Positions 6,545 to 12,873 of a stretch of 19,176 nt of DNA are shown piece by piece. Numbering within the stretch: position 1 is the first letter of the stretch; each line of letters opens with the position of its first letter. Made by a program: the position numbers and the translations under genes. Under the pieces are notes generated by a model. That model was not told where the DNA came from. It made no database searches and worked only from the letters and a program-made list of their open reading frames with translations. The stretch comes from an uncultured Faecalibacterium sp. (GTDB lineage Bacteria > Bacillota > Clostridia > Oscillospirales > Ruminococcaceae): NCBI GenBank assembly GCA_934553285.1, contig CAKTFD010000036.1, positions 1 to 19,176 of the forward strand, in the 5' to 3' direction.

Positions 6545-7234
6545 GTGGAAGAACAAGCAAAAAAGCAGCAGAACTGTCTGGCCTGTGCCTTCCCGTTCTG
6601 GGCACAGCTGAGCGCAGAGGAGCAGGAGCGGCTGTGCCGTTTTACCCGCCCGGTGCACTACGCCAAAGGGGCGCGGGTGCACAGCCCGCTGGAAAGCTGC
6701 GTGGGTATCCTGCTGCTGCGCAGCGGGCAGCTGCGCAGCTACCTGCTGTCGGAGGATGGGCGGGATGTGACCCTGTACCGCCTGTTTGGGGGCGAGGTGT
6801 GCATCCTGTCCGCCTCCTGCGTGATGGACGCGGTAAACATCGACCTGTACATCGATGCAGAGGAGGATACCGAGGCCTTGTGCATCAGCGCAGGCATCTT
6901 CCGGCAGCTGATGCAGGAAAATATCTATGTGCGCTGCTACGCCTACCAGATGACGGCAGAACGCTTTTCCGACACGATGTGGATGATGCAGCAGATCCTG
7001 TTTATGAGCGCAGACCGGCGGCTGGCGATCTTTTTGACCGATGAGCTGGCCAAGACCGGCGGCGAGGAGATCCATATGACCCACGACCAGATCGCAAAGT
7101 ATATGGGATCTGCCCGGGAGGTCGTGAGCCGGATGCTCAAATACTTTGCGCAGGAGGGCTGGGTGCGGCTGTACCGCGGCGGGGTGCAGGTGCTGGACCG
7201 GAAAAAGCTGCAGGCGCTGGCAAGAGGCGCATAA
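6545..7234 (+). CDS. Crp/Fnr-family transcriptional regulator
   Basis: A 229-aa regulator with an N-terminal beta-roll sensor domain (about residues 20-120) and a C-terminal winged helix (MTHDQIAKYMGSAREVVSRM, then an EGWVRLYRGGVQVLD wing). The HTH resembles that of Crp and Fnr proteins. The N-terminus has Cys11-x-x-Cys14 and another Cys about 17 residues on, so an iron-sulfur or thiol redox sensor is possible, though the spacing does not match E. coli FNR and effector identity is unknown. GTG 6545 is chosen because AAGGGG lies eight bases ahead; GTG 6536 (4-bp overlap with the flavoprotein stop) is the alternative. Pairing with a thiol-disulfide flavoprotein suggests redox control, and a Crp-like palindrome sits at the shared promoter. 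Confidence 0.85.
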   Translation: MEEQAKKQQNCLACAFPFWAQLSAEEQERLCRFTRPVHYAKGARVHSPLESCVGILLLRSGQLRSYLLSEDGRDVTLYRLFGGEVCILSASCVMDAVNIDLYIDAEEDTEALCISAGIFRQLMQENIYVRCYAYQMTAERFSDTMWMMQQILFMSADRRLAIFLTDELAKTGGEEIHMTHDQIAKYMGSAREVVSRMLKYFAQEGWVRLYRGGVQVLDRKKLQALARGA

Positions 7235-7272
7235 AAAGGGGCTGCTGTACCGTATCCGGCGCAGCAGCCCCT
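7231..7272 (-). terminator. Terminator for the phosphoribosyltransferase-like gene
   Basis: AGGGGCTGCTG (7237-7247) pairs perfectly with CAGCAGCCCCT (7262-7272). On the minus strand the hairpin is followed by a T-run. It lies between the convergent regulator and phosphoribosyltransferase-like genes and may also slow plus-strand transcription, where the T-tract is poor. Confidence 0.82.
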
Positions 7273-7304
7273 ATGGCGTTTTATGGATGAAATGGCTTTC
7301 CCAG

Positions 7305-7940
7305 TCACAGGGCCGAGTAGCCGAAGCTGTTGACCAGGGCATCGATGTGCTGCCCGGCCTTGCACAGGGGGCAGTCGCGGGAGTCGAAGCTGGCGTAATC
7401 CGGCAGGCTGGTGGGGTCGAAGATGGAGGTGACCGGGTAGCCCATGCACTCGTGGGTGGTGGCAAAGATCGCCGAAAGCCCGGCCACCATGCCGCCGTAG
7501 TAGTTTACGGCTTCCACAGCGGCCTGCATGGTGTAGCCGGTGGTAACGGAGGCTGCCAGGATGAGCACATGCTTGCCCTTGACCATGGGGGCCAGGTTAT
7601 CCCGCAGGATGATCTGGCTGCCGGTGGTGTACTCCGGCGTGACGATGTAGATGGTCTTGTGGGCGTTCATATTGGTAAAGCCGTCCTTGGTCAGCTCGTT
7701 GGCCAGGCAGGTGCCGATGACCTGGGTGCCGTCCAGGCAGAGCACGGTATCCACAATGGTACTGTGCTGGTAGACGCTGACAAGCTCTTTTGCCACGGCC
7801 TTTGCCTCCGAAAGACGGGACTTCTGGGTGGTCACATCAATGTAGTAGTTGATATGGCTGTGGCTGGTGGCAAAATGCCCCTTGGCCACGCGCAGGAACA
7901 GCTCGTTTTTGCTGGTGGGCAGCTTGACCATATTGATCAT
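7305..7940 (-). CDS. Orotate phosphoribosyltransferase-like protein with degenerate PRPP loop
   Basis: A 211-aa type I phosphoribosyltransferase-fold protein. The core has a VDTVLCLDGTQVIG strand-loop (63-76), a central region with TTGSQIILRDN, and the PRPP-loop position VLILAASVTTGYT (125-137). In active orotate and purine phosphoribosyltransferases this loop reads hydrophobic-Asp/Glu-Asp-x-x-T-x-G; here the acidic pair is Ala129-Ala130 while TTG is kept. The C-terminus has DCPLC, a CxxC pair absent from ordinary PyrE. It may therefore bind a nucleotide or PRPP without normal catalysis, or use a different substrate. AAAGGAG lies upstream of ATG 7940, and a 98-nt leader with a terminator-like hairpin precedes it. 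There are no pyrimidine genes nearby. The fold assignment is firm, the reaction is not. Confidence 0.75.
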   Translation of the reverse strand: MINMVKLPTSKNELFLRVAKGHFATSHSHINYYIDVTTQKSRLSEAKAVAKELVSVYQHSTIVDTVLCLDGTQVIGTCLANELTKDGFTNMNAHKTIYIVTPEYTTGSQIILRDNLAPMVKGKHVLILAASVTTGYTMQAAVEAVNYYGGMVAGLSAIFATTHECMGYPVTSIFDPTSLPDYASFDSRDCPLCKAGQHIDALVNSFGYSAL

Positions 7941-7993
7941 GGATACAGCACTCCTTTTTTCACCGGGCGCAGGTGCGCCGCAAAATACAAAAC

Positions 7994-8023
7994 AGCGCGG
8001 CAGCCTTTTTTAGCTGCTGCGCT
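7994..8023 (-). promoter_or_regulatory. Terminator-like hairpin in the 5' leader of the phosphoribosyltransferase-like gene
   Basis: AGCGCGGCAGC (7994-8004) pairs with GCTGCTGCGCT (8013-8023) with one G-T pair. On the minus strand it is followed by GTTTTGTATTTT. It lies between the promoter and the start codon, so it looks like an attenuator. I did not find a convincing antiterminator or a known regulator-binding motif. Confidence 0.5.
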
Positions 8024-8045
8024 CGTTTTATTTCTCTGCTCCTTT

Positions 8046-8074
8046 ATTGTACTGAAAAACGCCGCTGTGCACAA
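8046..8074 (-). promoter_or_regulatory. Promoter of the phosphoribosyltransferase-like gene
   Basis: On the minus strand TTGTGC (8074-8069), a 17-bp spacer and TACAAT (8051-8046). It predicts a leader of about 98 nt that contains the attenuator-like hairpin. Bases 8080-8160 upstream show no other feature. Confidence 0.65.
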
Positions 8075-8160
8075 GACACAAACCTGCTGAAAAACCTTGC
8101 GGTTTTGCGTGCATACTGCCAAAAACTTGGATGCAATAACAACAGCGGGCAGAACAGCGC

Positions 8161-8200
8161 AAAAAGGGGCTGCCGCACGTTGTATGGTGCGGCAGCCCCT
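8161..8200 (-). terminator. Terminator after the first Tat lipoprotein gene
   Basis: AGGGGCTGCCGCAC (8165-8178) pairs perfectly with GTGCGGCAGCCCCT (8187-8200) and is followed on the minus strand by TTTTT. It ends the lipoprotein transcript coming from 9356 or 8762. Confidence 0.9.
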
Positions 8201-8231
8201 ATAAGGACTATGGGACAGACCTGTGCAAAGC

Positions 8232-8762
8232 TCAGGTCCCGGAGCCGGTGGTGATATCAAGCTCCTTTTCCAGCTTCCAGGTCATGCTGTAGCTGGAGTA
8301 CAGGCTGGTGCCGATGGGCATGTACTTGAAGTACACGGTATCACCGGGGGCCAAAGCCGGGAAGTCGGGCGCAGTGACCGTAAAGGTGGCGGTATCCTGC
8401 TTGCCCAGCATGGGGTTTTTCAGGCCGTTCAGCAGCACACCGCTGGTATCAAAGCTGGAGTACAGGCGGGTGGTGTCGTCCTCGCCGCTTACGACCCAGA
8501 CTGCAAAGCAGCTGCGGTCTACCAGAAGCGGAACATCGCGCTCGGTATTAACGGTGAATTTAAAAACACCGGCATCGGCACTTTCAAGCGTGCCGGCGAT
8601 GCGCAGATCGTTCAGGGCGATGGTGGTGGCGGTAGCGGTCGAGACCGGGTTCTGGGGGTCCTGATACTCGCTGCAGCCGCCCAGCATGCTCATGCCTGCA
8701 ACGGCAACAGCAGAAGCGGCCGAATATTTCAGAAATGCGCGACGGGAAAATGTATAAGACAT
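8232..8762 (-). CDS. Small twin-arginine-exported lipoprotein A, unknown function
   Basis: A 176-aa secreted protein. Its signal has Ser6-Arg7-Arg8-Ala-Phe-Leu-Lys12, the twin-arginine consensus, then a hydrophobic run and the lipobox LGGC with the lipidated Cys at residue 30. It should thus be exported folded by Tat and anchored to the outer face of the membrane. The mature part starts with a Thr/Ala-rich linker and continues as alternating hydrophobic beta strands with FKFTVNTERDVPLLVDRSCFAVWV and a C-terminal FKYMPIGTSLYSSYSMTW, suggesting an Ig-like or DUF4352-like beta-sandwich; this fold is a guess. GGAGGA lies before ATG 8762. It sits 72 bp downstream of a close paralogue and probably shares its transcript. 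Confidence 0.8.
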   Translation of the reverse strand: MSYTFSRRAFLKYSAASAVAVAGMSMLGGCSEYQDPQNPVSTATATTIALNDLRIAGTLESADAGVFKFTVNTERDVPLLVDRSCFAVWVVSGEDDTTRLYSSFDTSGVLLNGLKNPMLGKQDTATFTVTAPDFPALAPGDTVYFKYMPIGTSLYSSYSMTWKLEKELDITTGSGT

Positions 8763-8834
8763 AACTCATTCCTCCGTTACTATCAGCTGACTGACGATAG
8801 CAAAGATATTTTCAGGTTCGCGATCGATGGCAGG

Positions 8835-9356
8835 TCAGGAACCGGAGCCTGCAGCGGTACCGGCCTTCATTTTGGCGGCGGTCAGATCCCAGTTTGCGCT
8901 GTACTCGGTGTACTCCGGGAGATCCGGGTAGAAGGTGAAGCGCAACGTATCGCCCTCTGCAAGATCCAGGCGGGTCACGGTGATCTTATAGGTCGCAGTG
9001 CCATTCTGCGGGATCTGCGGGTCGGCGCGGTCGGCAGAAACGATCTTGATCTTATCGTCCATATGTGCACAATAAGAGGAGCCTGCCGTTACCGTAAAGT
9101 TCCGGGAGGTGATGTTCAGCGCGTTTTTCCGGCCATTGATGAGCGCAAGCTCAAAGACGGCGGTTTTGGTCGCTGCATCGTAGACGGCGGTATTCAGGGT
9201 CACTGCCGCCTTGAGAACGACGTTGGTGGTGCCGATCTCGGTCTGCACCGGGTTATAGCCATACTCACAGCCGGACAGCAGGCTGCTGCCCGCCACGGCT
9301 ACAGCGGTGAGGGCGGTATATTTCAGGAAAGAGCGGCGGGAAAATGCCCCAGTCAT
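8835..9356 (-). CDS. Small twin-arginine-exported lipoprotein B, unknown function
   Basis: A 173-aa paralogue of the neighbouring Tat lipoproteins. SRRSFLK occupies residues 6-12 and the lipobox LSGC ends in Cys30, at exactly the same positions as in the other two lipoproteins. The mature domain is strand-rich (AVFELALINGRKNALNITSRNFTV and TYKITVTRLDLAEGDTLRFTF in the middle) and ends in a Lys/Ala/Gly/Ser-rich tail. ATG 9356 is set by an excellent AAAGGAGG site; the longer in-frame reading back to 9455 would run across the promoter and is rejected. Transcription starts from a TTGACT/TATTGT promoter with a short palindrome just downstream, and probably continues into lipoprotein A. Confidence 0.8.
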   Translation of the reverse strand: MTGAFSRRSFLKYTALTAVAVAGSSLLSGCEYGYNPVQTEIGTTNVVLKAAVTLNTAVYDAATKTAVFELALINGRKNALNITSRNFTVTAGSSYCAHMDDKIKIVSADRADPQIPQNGTATYKITVTRLDLAEGDTLRFTFYPDLPEYTEYSANWDLTAAKMKAGTAAGSGS

Positions 9357-9393
9357 ATTCGTTCCTCCTTTAAAAAGGCAAAAATACAGAGTA

Positions 9394-9442
9394 TGCCATT
9401 TGGCACTACCTATACAATAGGCGAAACAGTGACAAAAGTCAA
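9394..9442 (-). promoter_or_regulatory. Promoter and palindrome ahead of Tat lipoprotein B
   Basis: On the minus strand TTGACT (9442-9437), a 17-bp spacer and TATTGT (9419-9414). The palindrome TGCCA-TT-TGGCA (9394-9405) falls just downstream of the start site, an operator-like position. The remaining bases to 9527 show no gene. Confidence 0.6.
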
Positions 9443-9527
9443 TGGGTTTGCACAAAACAAATGTGAAGTTTTTGTGGCATCATCGTGCATTTTAGACGAA
9501 GTTTAAGCGCAATTTTTGGCAGTTTTA

Positions 9528-10142
9528 TCAGCTGCGGATCACATCAGAGGCGTTCATGATAAAGGTCAGGGTCTTGTCCTCCACAAAAGTGGGCACATAG
9601 GTCACCTCCAGCTGCTTCCAGCCTTTGGGTGCCATGATCATCAGCACAATGTAGGCGCTGCCCTGCGGCGGCAGGGCCTCCACATCGCTGAAACTCTGGG
9701 AATTGGCGTTGTACAGCGAGATATTGGCGCAGCAGGGCACGCTCTGGCCATCGCAGGCGGCGGTAAAATCCGGGGTGGCTGCAACCAGTGCCTGGAAGTT
9801 TGCGTCCACGTTTTCCAGCGGCGGTACGGGGTAGGCGGCGTTGATGGCCTCAATGCCCTGCGCACCGATGGTATAGCTCTCGGTCTTGCTGTGGTTTACG
9901 GTGGTCACCCGCACGCCCAGGTACTCGTAGCCTTCCTGCGCGGGGTCCTGGGTCAGGTGGAATACGCTGGTCAGCTGCACACCCAGACCGTTCCAGTTGC
10001 GGATGCTGTCGCCGACCTTGACCTCCACCACCGTGTCGTTGCCGTTGGAGTGGCAGCCGCCCAGCAGGCTTGCGGCACCCATGGCAGCGGCGGAAGCGCC
10101 GGTGCACTTGAGAAAGCTGCGGCGGGAAATAACAGTAGACAT
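9528..10142 (-). CDS. Small twin-arginine-exported lipoprotein C, unknown function
   Basis: A 204-aa secreted protein with the same layout: SRRSFLK at residues 6-12 and lipobox LGGC ending in Cys30. The mature part opens with a Val-rich strand (DTVVEVKVGDSIRNWNGLGV) and contains YEYLGVRVTTVNHSK, which looks like the strand pattern of DUF4352-type beta-sandwich domains on Gram-positive lipoproteins. It then has a Cys-rich stretch (CDGQSVPCCANISLY) and ends in LEVTYVPTFVEDKTLTFIM. The closing part resembles LELTWHPDFAAGRSVAF of the twin-arginine protein at 12874, as does the CDGQ motif, so these two are closest relatives. AGGAGG precedes ATG 10142. It has its own promoter and lies directly downstream of an XRE regulator gene. 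Confidence 0.8.
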   Translation of the reverse strand: MSTVISRRSFLKCTGASAAAMGAASLLGGCHSNGNDTVVEVKVGDSIRNWNGLGVQLTSVFHLTQDPAQEGYEYLGVRVTTVNHSKTESYTIGAQGIEAINAAYPVPPLENVDANFQALVAATPDFTAACDGQSVPCCANISLYNANSQSFSDVEALPPQGSAYIVLMIMAPKGWKQLEVTYVPTFVEDKTLTFIMNASDVIRS

Positions 10143-10205
10143 AGCTTTAAATCCTCCTTGGACCGATTTGTTGCTTTTTTCTTTTTTCAGATCCTTCTCT
10201 TTCTG

Positions 10206-10234
10206 GTTATACCGTTTCCGGTGCGCGGATGCAA
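10206..10234 (-). promoter_or_regulatory. Promoter of Tat lipoprotein C
   Basis: On the minus strand TTGCAT (10234-10229), a 17-bp spacer and TATAAC (10211-10206). The leader of about 60 nt is purine-rich and ends in AAGGAGG. Confidence 0.6.
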
Positions 10235-10273
10235 GAGGGCGGGCGGATTCTTTACAACAATTTCACAAGACGT

Positions 10274-10969
10274 TCATTCCTGCGGAGAAAGGCCTTTGAC
10301 ATGGGTCTCGCTGGTTTTGACCAGATTTAACAGGCTGGGGGTGTACAGCGGGAACTCCCGGGTCAGGCTCTCGGTGGTCATGGCAAGGCAGGCAGGATCC
10401 TTTACGCCCTCGCCGCCGTTCACATCCAGGCCGTTCAGCAGCGCTTCCACGTTGGACTCCGACATCCGCATCACAGCATCGGAATAGCCGTGCCAGCGGT
10501 GCGGCCCGATGCTGAACATGCTGGCAGCGTTGTGCGGCTCGGCAGAGTAGAGCAGGCGGAACATCTTGGCCACCGCCATCATCAGGTAGGTGCTCACCTC
10601 GGTGGTCAGGGCTTTGCTGTGGCACTGGCCGATCTTGGCATACAGCACGTTCAGGCTGTTGGAGATGAGTTTTTTATTCATGGTGGGCAGCACGCTGCCG
10701 TGGTAGACGTTGTCCTTCATCTTATCGGGGTTGGGCAGGTCCTCTGCGGAGAGCATCATGCCGTTGCGCTCGGCGCTGCGGCCCAGCAGATAATCGCAGG
10801 AAACATTATAATAGTCTGCCACCCGCACCACAAAGTCCAGCCCGCACTCGCGGATGCCTTTTTCGTAGTGGGACAGCAGCGCCTGGGAAACGCCCAGGTC
10901 CTCGGCTGCCTGCTTCTGGGTGATGCCGCGCTCCTTGCGCAGCAGTTTGATGATGCGATTGAATTCCAT
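10274..10969 (-). CDS. XRE-family (Cro/CI-type HTH) transcriptional regulator
   Basis: A 231-aa protein with an N-terminal Cro/CI helix-turn-helix (about residues 5-62: LRKERGITQKQAAEDLGVSQ, SHYEKGIRECGLDFVVRVADYY, then CDYLLGRS). The remaining 165 residues are mostly helical and resemble no domain I can name; they contain MNKKLISNSLNVLYAKIGQ and an EVSTYLMMAVAKMFRLLYSA helix, possibly an oligomerisation or ligand domain. GAGGAG precedes ATG 10969. A strong promoter lies upstream, with three phased GACGAAAAA-like repeats behind it that are candidate self-binding sites. The gene sits between two divergent envelope-protein groups, so control of those genes is possible but is only a positional inference. 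Confidence 0.85.
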   Translation of the reverse strand: MEFNRIIKLLRKERGITQKQAAEDLGVSQALLSHYEKGIRECGLDFVVRVADYYNVSCDYLLGRSAERNGMMLSAEDLPNPDKMKDNVYHGSVLPTMNKKLISNSLNVLYAKIGQCHSKALTTEVSTYLMMAVAKMFRLLYSAEPHNAASMFSIGPHRWHGYSDAVMRMSESNVEALLNGLDVNGGEGVKDPACLAMTTESLTREFPLYTPSLLNLVKTSETHVKGLSPQE

Positions 10970-11037
10970 GGTGCGATCTCCTCAATATCCGCAGGATCTT
11001 TTTGGTAACATCCTTGTTCTTGGTTTACAACAGGTTG

Positions 11038-11066
11038 ATTATACACACTGGAAAACGACTTGTAAA
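11038..11066 (-). promoter_or_regulatory. Promoter of the XRE regulator
   Basis: On the minus strand TTTACA (11066-11061), a 17-bp spacer and a perfect TATAAT (11043-11038). Confidence 0.8.
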
Positions 11067-11083
11067 GCAAGAAAAGTGCCGAT

Positions 11084-11112
11084 ATTTTTCGTCGTTTTTC
11101 GTCATTTTTGTC
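11084..11112. repeat. Three phased TTTTTCGTC repeats
   Basis: ATTTTTCGTC, GTTTTTCGTC and ATTTTTGTC follow each other with 10-bp periods, 18 bp upstream of the XRE promoter -35. Read on the minus strand they are GACGAAAAA units. They could be an operator array or an A-tract UP element. The rest of the 440-bp gap to 11409 holds a perfect GC-rich hairpin (TTCCGGCC/GGCCGGAA, 11177-11195) without a T-run and the promoter of the LRR gene; I see no gene in it. Confidence 0.45.
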
Positions 11113-11281
11113 AAAAGCCTTGTCCGGGACACCATATCTATGTTAAACTGGAGGCGCAGTGCATAGATTTTGTGTTTTCCGGCCGGCGGCCGGAAGGCCC
11201 GGTGCAGAAAAAAAGCGTATTTCCCGGTGCTTCCGGGTGAAAGGCCGTCTTTTACAACATAAAAATTTTTCAAATGGGTGG

Positions 11282-11310
11282 TTCCATCTTCCGGTGGTTT
11301 GTGCTATAAT
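11282..11310 (+). promoter_or_regulatory. Promoter of the LRR lipoprotein-phosphatase pair
   Basis: A perfect TATAAT (11305-11310) preceded by TGC (extended -10), with a poor -35 TTCCAT (11282-11287) 17 bp upstream. It gives a leader of about 93 nt. Confidence 0.65.
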
Positions 11311-11409
11311 CTCTATTTGGTATCTGTTCTCGCCCGGCGCACAACACGGCCGATGCCCGGGCAGATGCTATAAAAGGAAAAAAGTGAAAAAAGAAAGAGG
11401 AACCCACAC

Positions 11410-11970
11410 ATGAAACTCGAGCGCAAAGTTCGTCTGTGCAGCGCTGCTGCCGCCATCCTGATCGCCGCCATCGCCCTGACCGGCTGCGGCGGTTCCACTG
11501 CTGCTTCTGCCTCCACGGCAGCATCCGCAAGCACCACCGTTTCCGCCGCTGACAGCAGCTGCGGCGAGGGTGTGACCTGGGCACTGGCCGATGGCACCCT
11601 GACCATCAGCGGCACCGGCCGTATGACCAACTTTACCAAGGACGCTCCGGCTCCCTGGGCTGACCAGGCCGACCAGATCACCACTGTGGAAGTGGACGGC
11701 ACCGTGACCAGCGTGGGCGCTACCGCCTTTAAGGACTGCACTGCCCTGACCACCGTGAACATCGCAGACGGCGTGGAGTACATCGAGGCAGGCGCCTTTA
11801 ACGGCTGCACCGCCCTGACCGAGGTCAACATCCCCCTGAGCGTTGGCTACATCAAGACCGGCGCTTTTAAGGACTGCACTGCCCTGACCAGCGTGACCAT
11901 CCGCAACGACTGCCGCCTGGATATGAACGTGTTCCCCTCCACCGTGGAGGTCAACCGCGCCGAGGGCTGA
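11410..11970 (+). CDS. Leucine-rich-repeat (BspA-type) lipoprotein
   Basis: A 186-aa lipoprotein. Lys/Arg-rich start, hydrophobic run and lipobox LTGC (Cys about residue 26) show Sec export and membrane anchoring. A Ser/Ala/Thr linker follows, then VTWALADGTLTISGTG, the usual capping segment in front of BspA-type repeats, then three 23-residue LRR_5 units (AFKDCTALTTVNI, AFNGCTALTEVNI, AFKDCTALTSVTI). Such proteins mediate contacts with surfaces or other proteins, but this one is very short for the family and a ligand cannot be named. AAGAGG lies before ATG 11410. The first and third repeats share an identical 25-bp DNA segment, pointing to recent internal duplication. The histidine phosphatase starts 42 bp downstream, probably in the same transcript. 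Confidence 0.85.
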   Translation: MKLERKVRLCSAAAAILIAAIALTGCGGSTAASASTAASASTTVSAADSSCGEGVTWALADGTLTISGTGRMTNFTKDAPAPWADQADQITTVEVDGTVTSVGATAFKDCTALTTVNIADGVEYIEAGAFNGCTALTEVNIPLSVGYIKTGAFKDCTALTSVTIRNDCRLDMNVFPSTVEVNRAEG

Positions 11971-12012
11971 GTGCTTCCGGCAACGATCTGCAAACGATAA
12001 GAGGTGTGATCC

Positions 12013-12687
12013 ATGAAAACCTTCAAGCTACATCTTATCCGCCACGGTATGACGGCGGGCAACCTGCAGGGCCTGTATATCGGCAGCGGCACCGACCTGC
12101 CGCTGTGCGCGGAGGGCCGTGCGCAGCTGGCGGACCTGAAAGAGCGGTTCGAGTATCCCCAGGTGGATACGGTGTTCTCTTCCCCGCTGCTGCGCGCTGT
12201 GGAGACCGCCAACATCCTGTTCCCCGATGCGGCGCACCAGTTTACGGTGCACGATCTGCGGGAAGCGGGCTTTGGCAGATTTGAGGGCAAGCCGGTCAAG
12301 GAACTGGTGCATGATGAGGATTTTAAAAAGTGGATCACCCCCGGCTCCGGCTATCTGCCGGAGGGGGCCGAGCCTACCGAGCAGTTCCATGCCCGCTGCG
12401 CCGACAGCCTGCTGAAACTGTTTGAGTACATGATCCGCATGGATATTACCGAGGCCGCCTGTGTGACCCACGGCGGTGTGATCATGAGTATGCTCAGCCA
12501 GCGCGCCGTGCCCACCCGCCGCCCTGAGCAGTGGATGGCGGATCCGGGCTGCGGCTACACGGTGCAGACCGATGTGCAGCTGTGGATGCGGGACCGCCTG
12601 GTGGAAGCCATTGATATCGTGCCCTTTGGCTATGCCGATACCCTGCAGGGGCAGGCAGAAGCCGAGGAAAACGAGGCATACGAATAA
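12013..12687 (+). CDS. Histidine phosphatase family protein (phosphoglycerate mutase-like)
   Basis: A 224-aa cytoplasmic enzyme of the histidine phosphatase superfamily, which transfers phosphate through a phospho-histidine. LIRHGMT supplies Arg10 and His11 (the phosphorylated residue). SSPLLRAVETA gives the second arginine (Arg61), Glu84 in LREAGFGRFEG is the likely acid, and THGG gives the second histidine (His153). Length and layout fit CobC/GpmB-like phosphatases rather than glycolytic mutases. There are no cobalamin genes nearby, so the substrate remains open. The end is acidic (AEENEAYE). AAGAGGTG lies before ATG 12013. It follows the LRR lipoprotein gene closely, and no terminator is seen after it. 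Confidence 0.87.
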   Translation: MKTFKLHLIRHGMTAGNLQGLYIGSGTDLPLCAEGRAQLADLKERFEYPQVDTVFSSPLLRAVETANILFPDAAHQFTVHDLREAGFGRFEGKPVKELVHDEDFKKWITPGSGYLPEGAEPTEQFHARCADSLLKLFEYMIRMDITEAACVTHGGVIMSMLSQRAVPTRRPEQWMADPGCGYTVQTDVQLWMRDRLVEAIDIVPFGYADTLQGQAEAEENEAYE

Positions 12688-12715
12688 GAAAAGGGTTACA
12701 GTTTCCCGCCGCCCC

Positions 12716-12790
12716 TTGACAGAAGGCGCAGAATCCTTTATTGTTATAGCAAACCAACTTTTTAATGCAACAGCAACAACGTTGGTTTGC
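12716..12790 (+). promoter_or_regulatory. Promoter and long inverted repeat ahead of the fourth Tat protein
   Basis: TTGACA (12716-12721), a 17-bp spacer and TATTGT (12739-12744). A perfect 10-bp inverted repeat, GCAAACCAAC (12749-12758) and GTTGGTTTGC (12781-12790), begins at the predicted transcript start with a 22-base centre. It could be a 5'-end hairpin or a two-half-site operator. The leader is about 120 nt. Confidence 0.55.
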
Positions 12791-12873
12791 ATATCGCAGA
12801 TATGCTGCTTCAGTTGTGCTAATTTCTAGTCTTGCGATAAAGGGTAGTATGTTCGTATAGGAGGAGCTTTGTC

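Noticed and set aside
7994..8023. Known riboswitch or T-box in the phosphoribosyltransferase-like leader
   Set aside because: The leader is under 100 nt, with one hairpin and none of the conserved T-box or purine/PRPP riboswitch sequences; only a simple attenuator-like hairpin is claimed.
8223..9506. 427-codon plus-strand frame
   Set aside because: It spans the antisense of two Tat lipoprotein genes and their promoter and has no family features or ribosome site.
11094..11104. Spo0A box (TTCGTCA)
   Set aside because: A single 7-base match within an A/T repeat array is expected by chance, and the likely host group is mostly non-sporulating.
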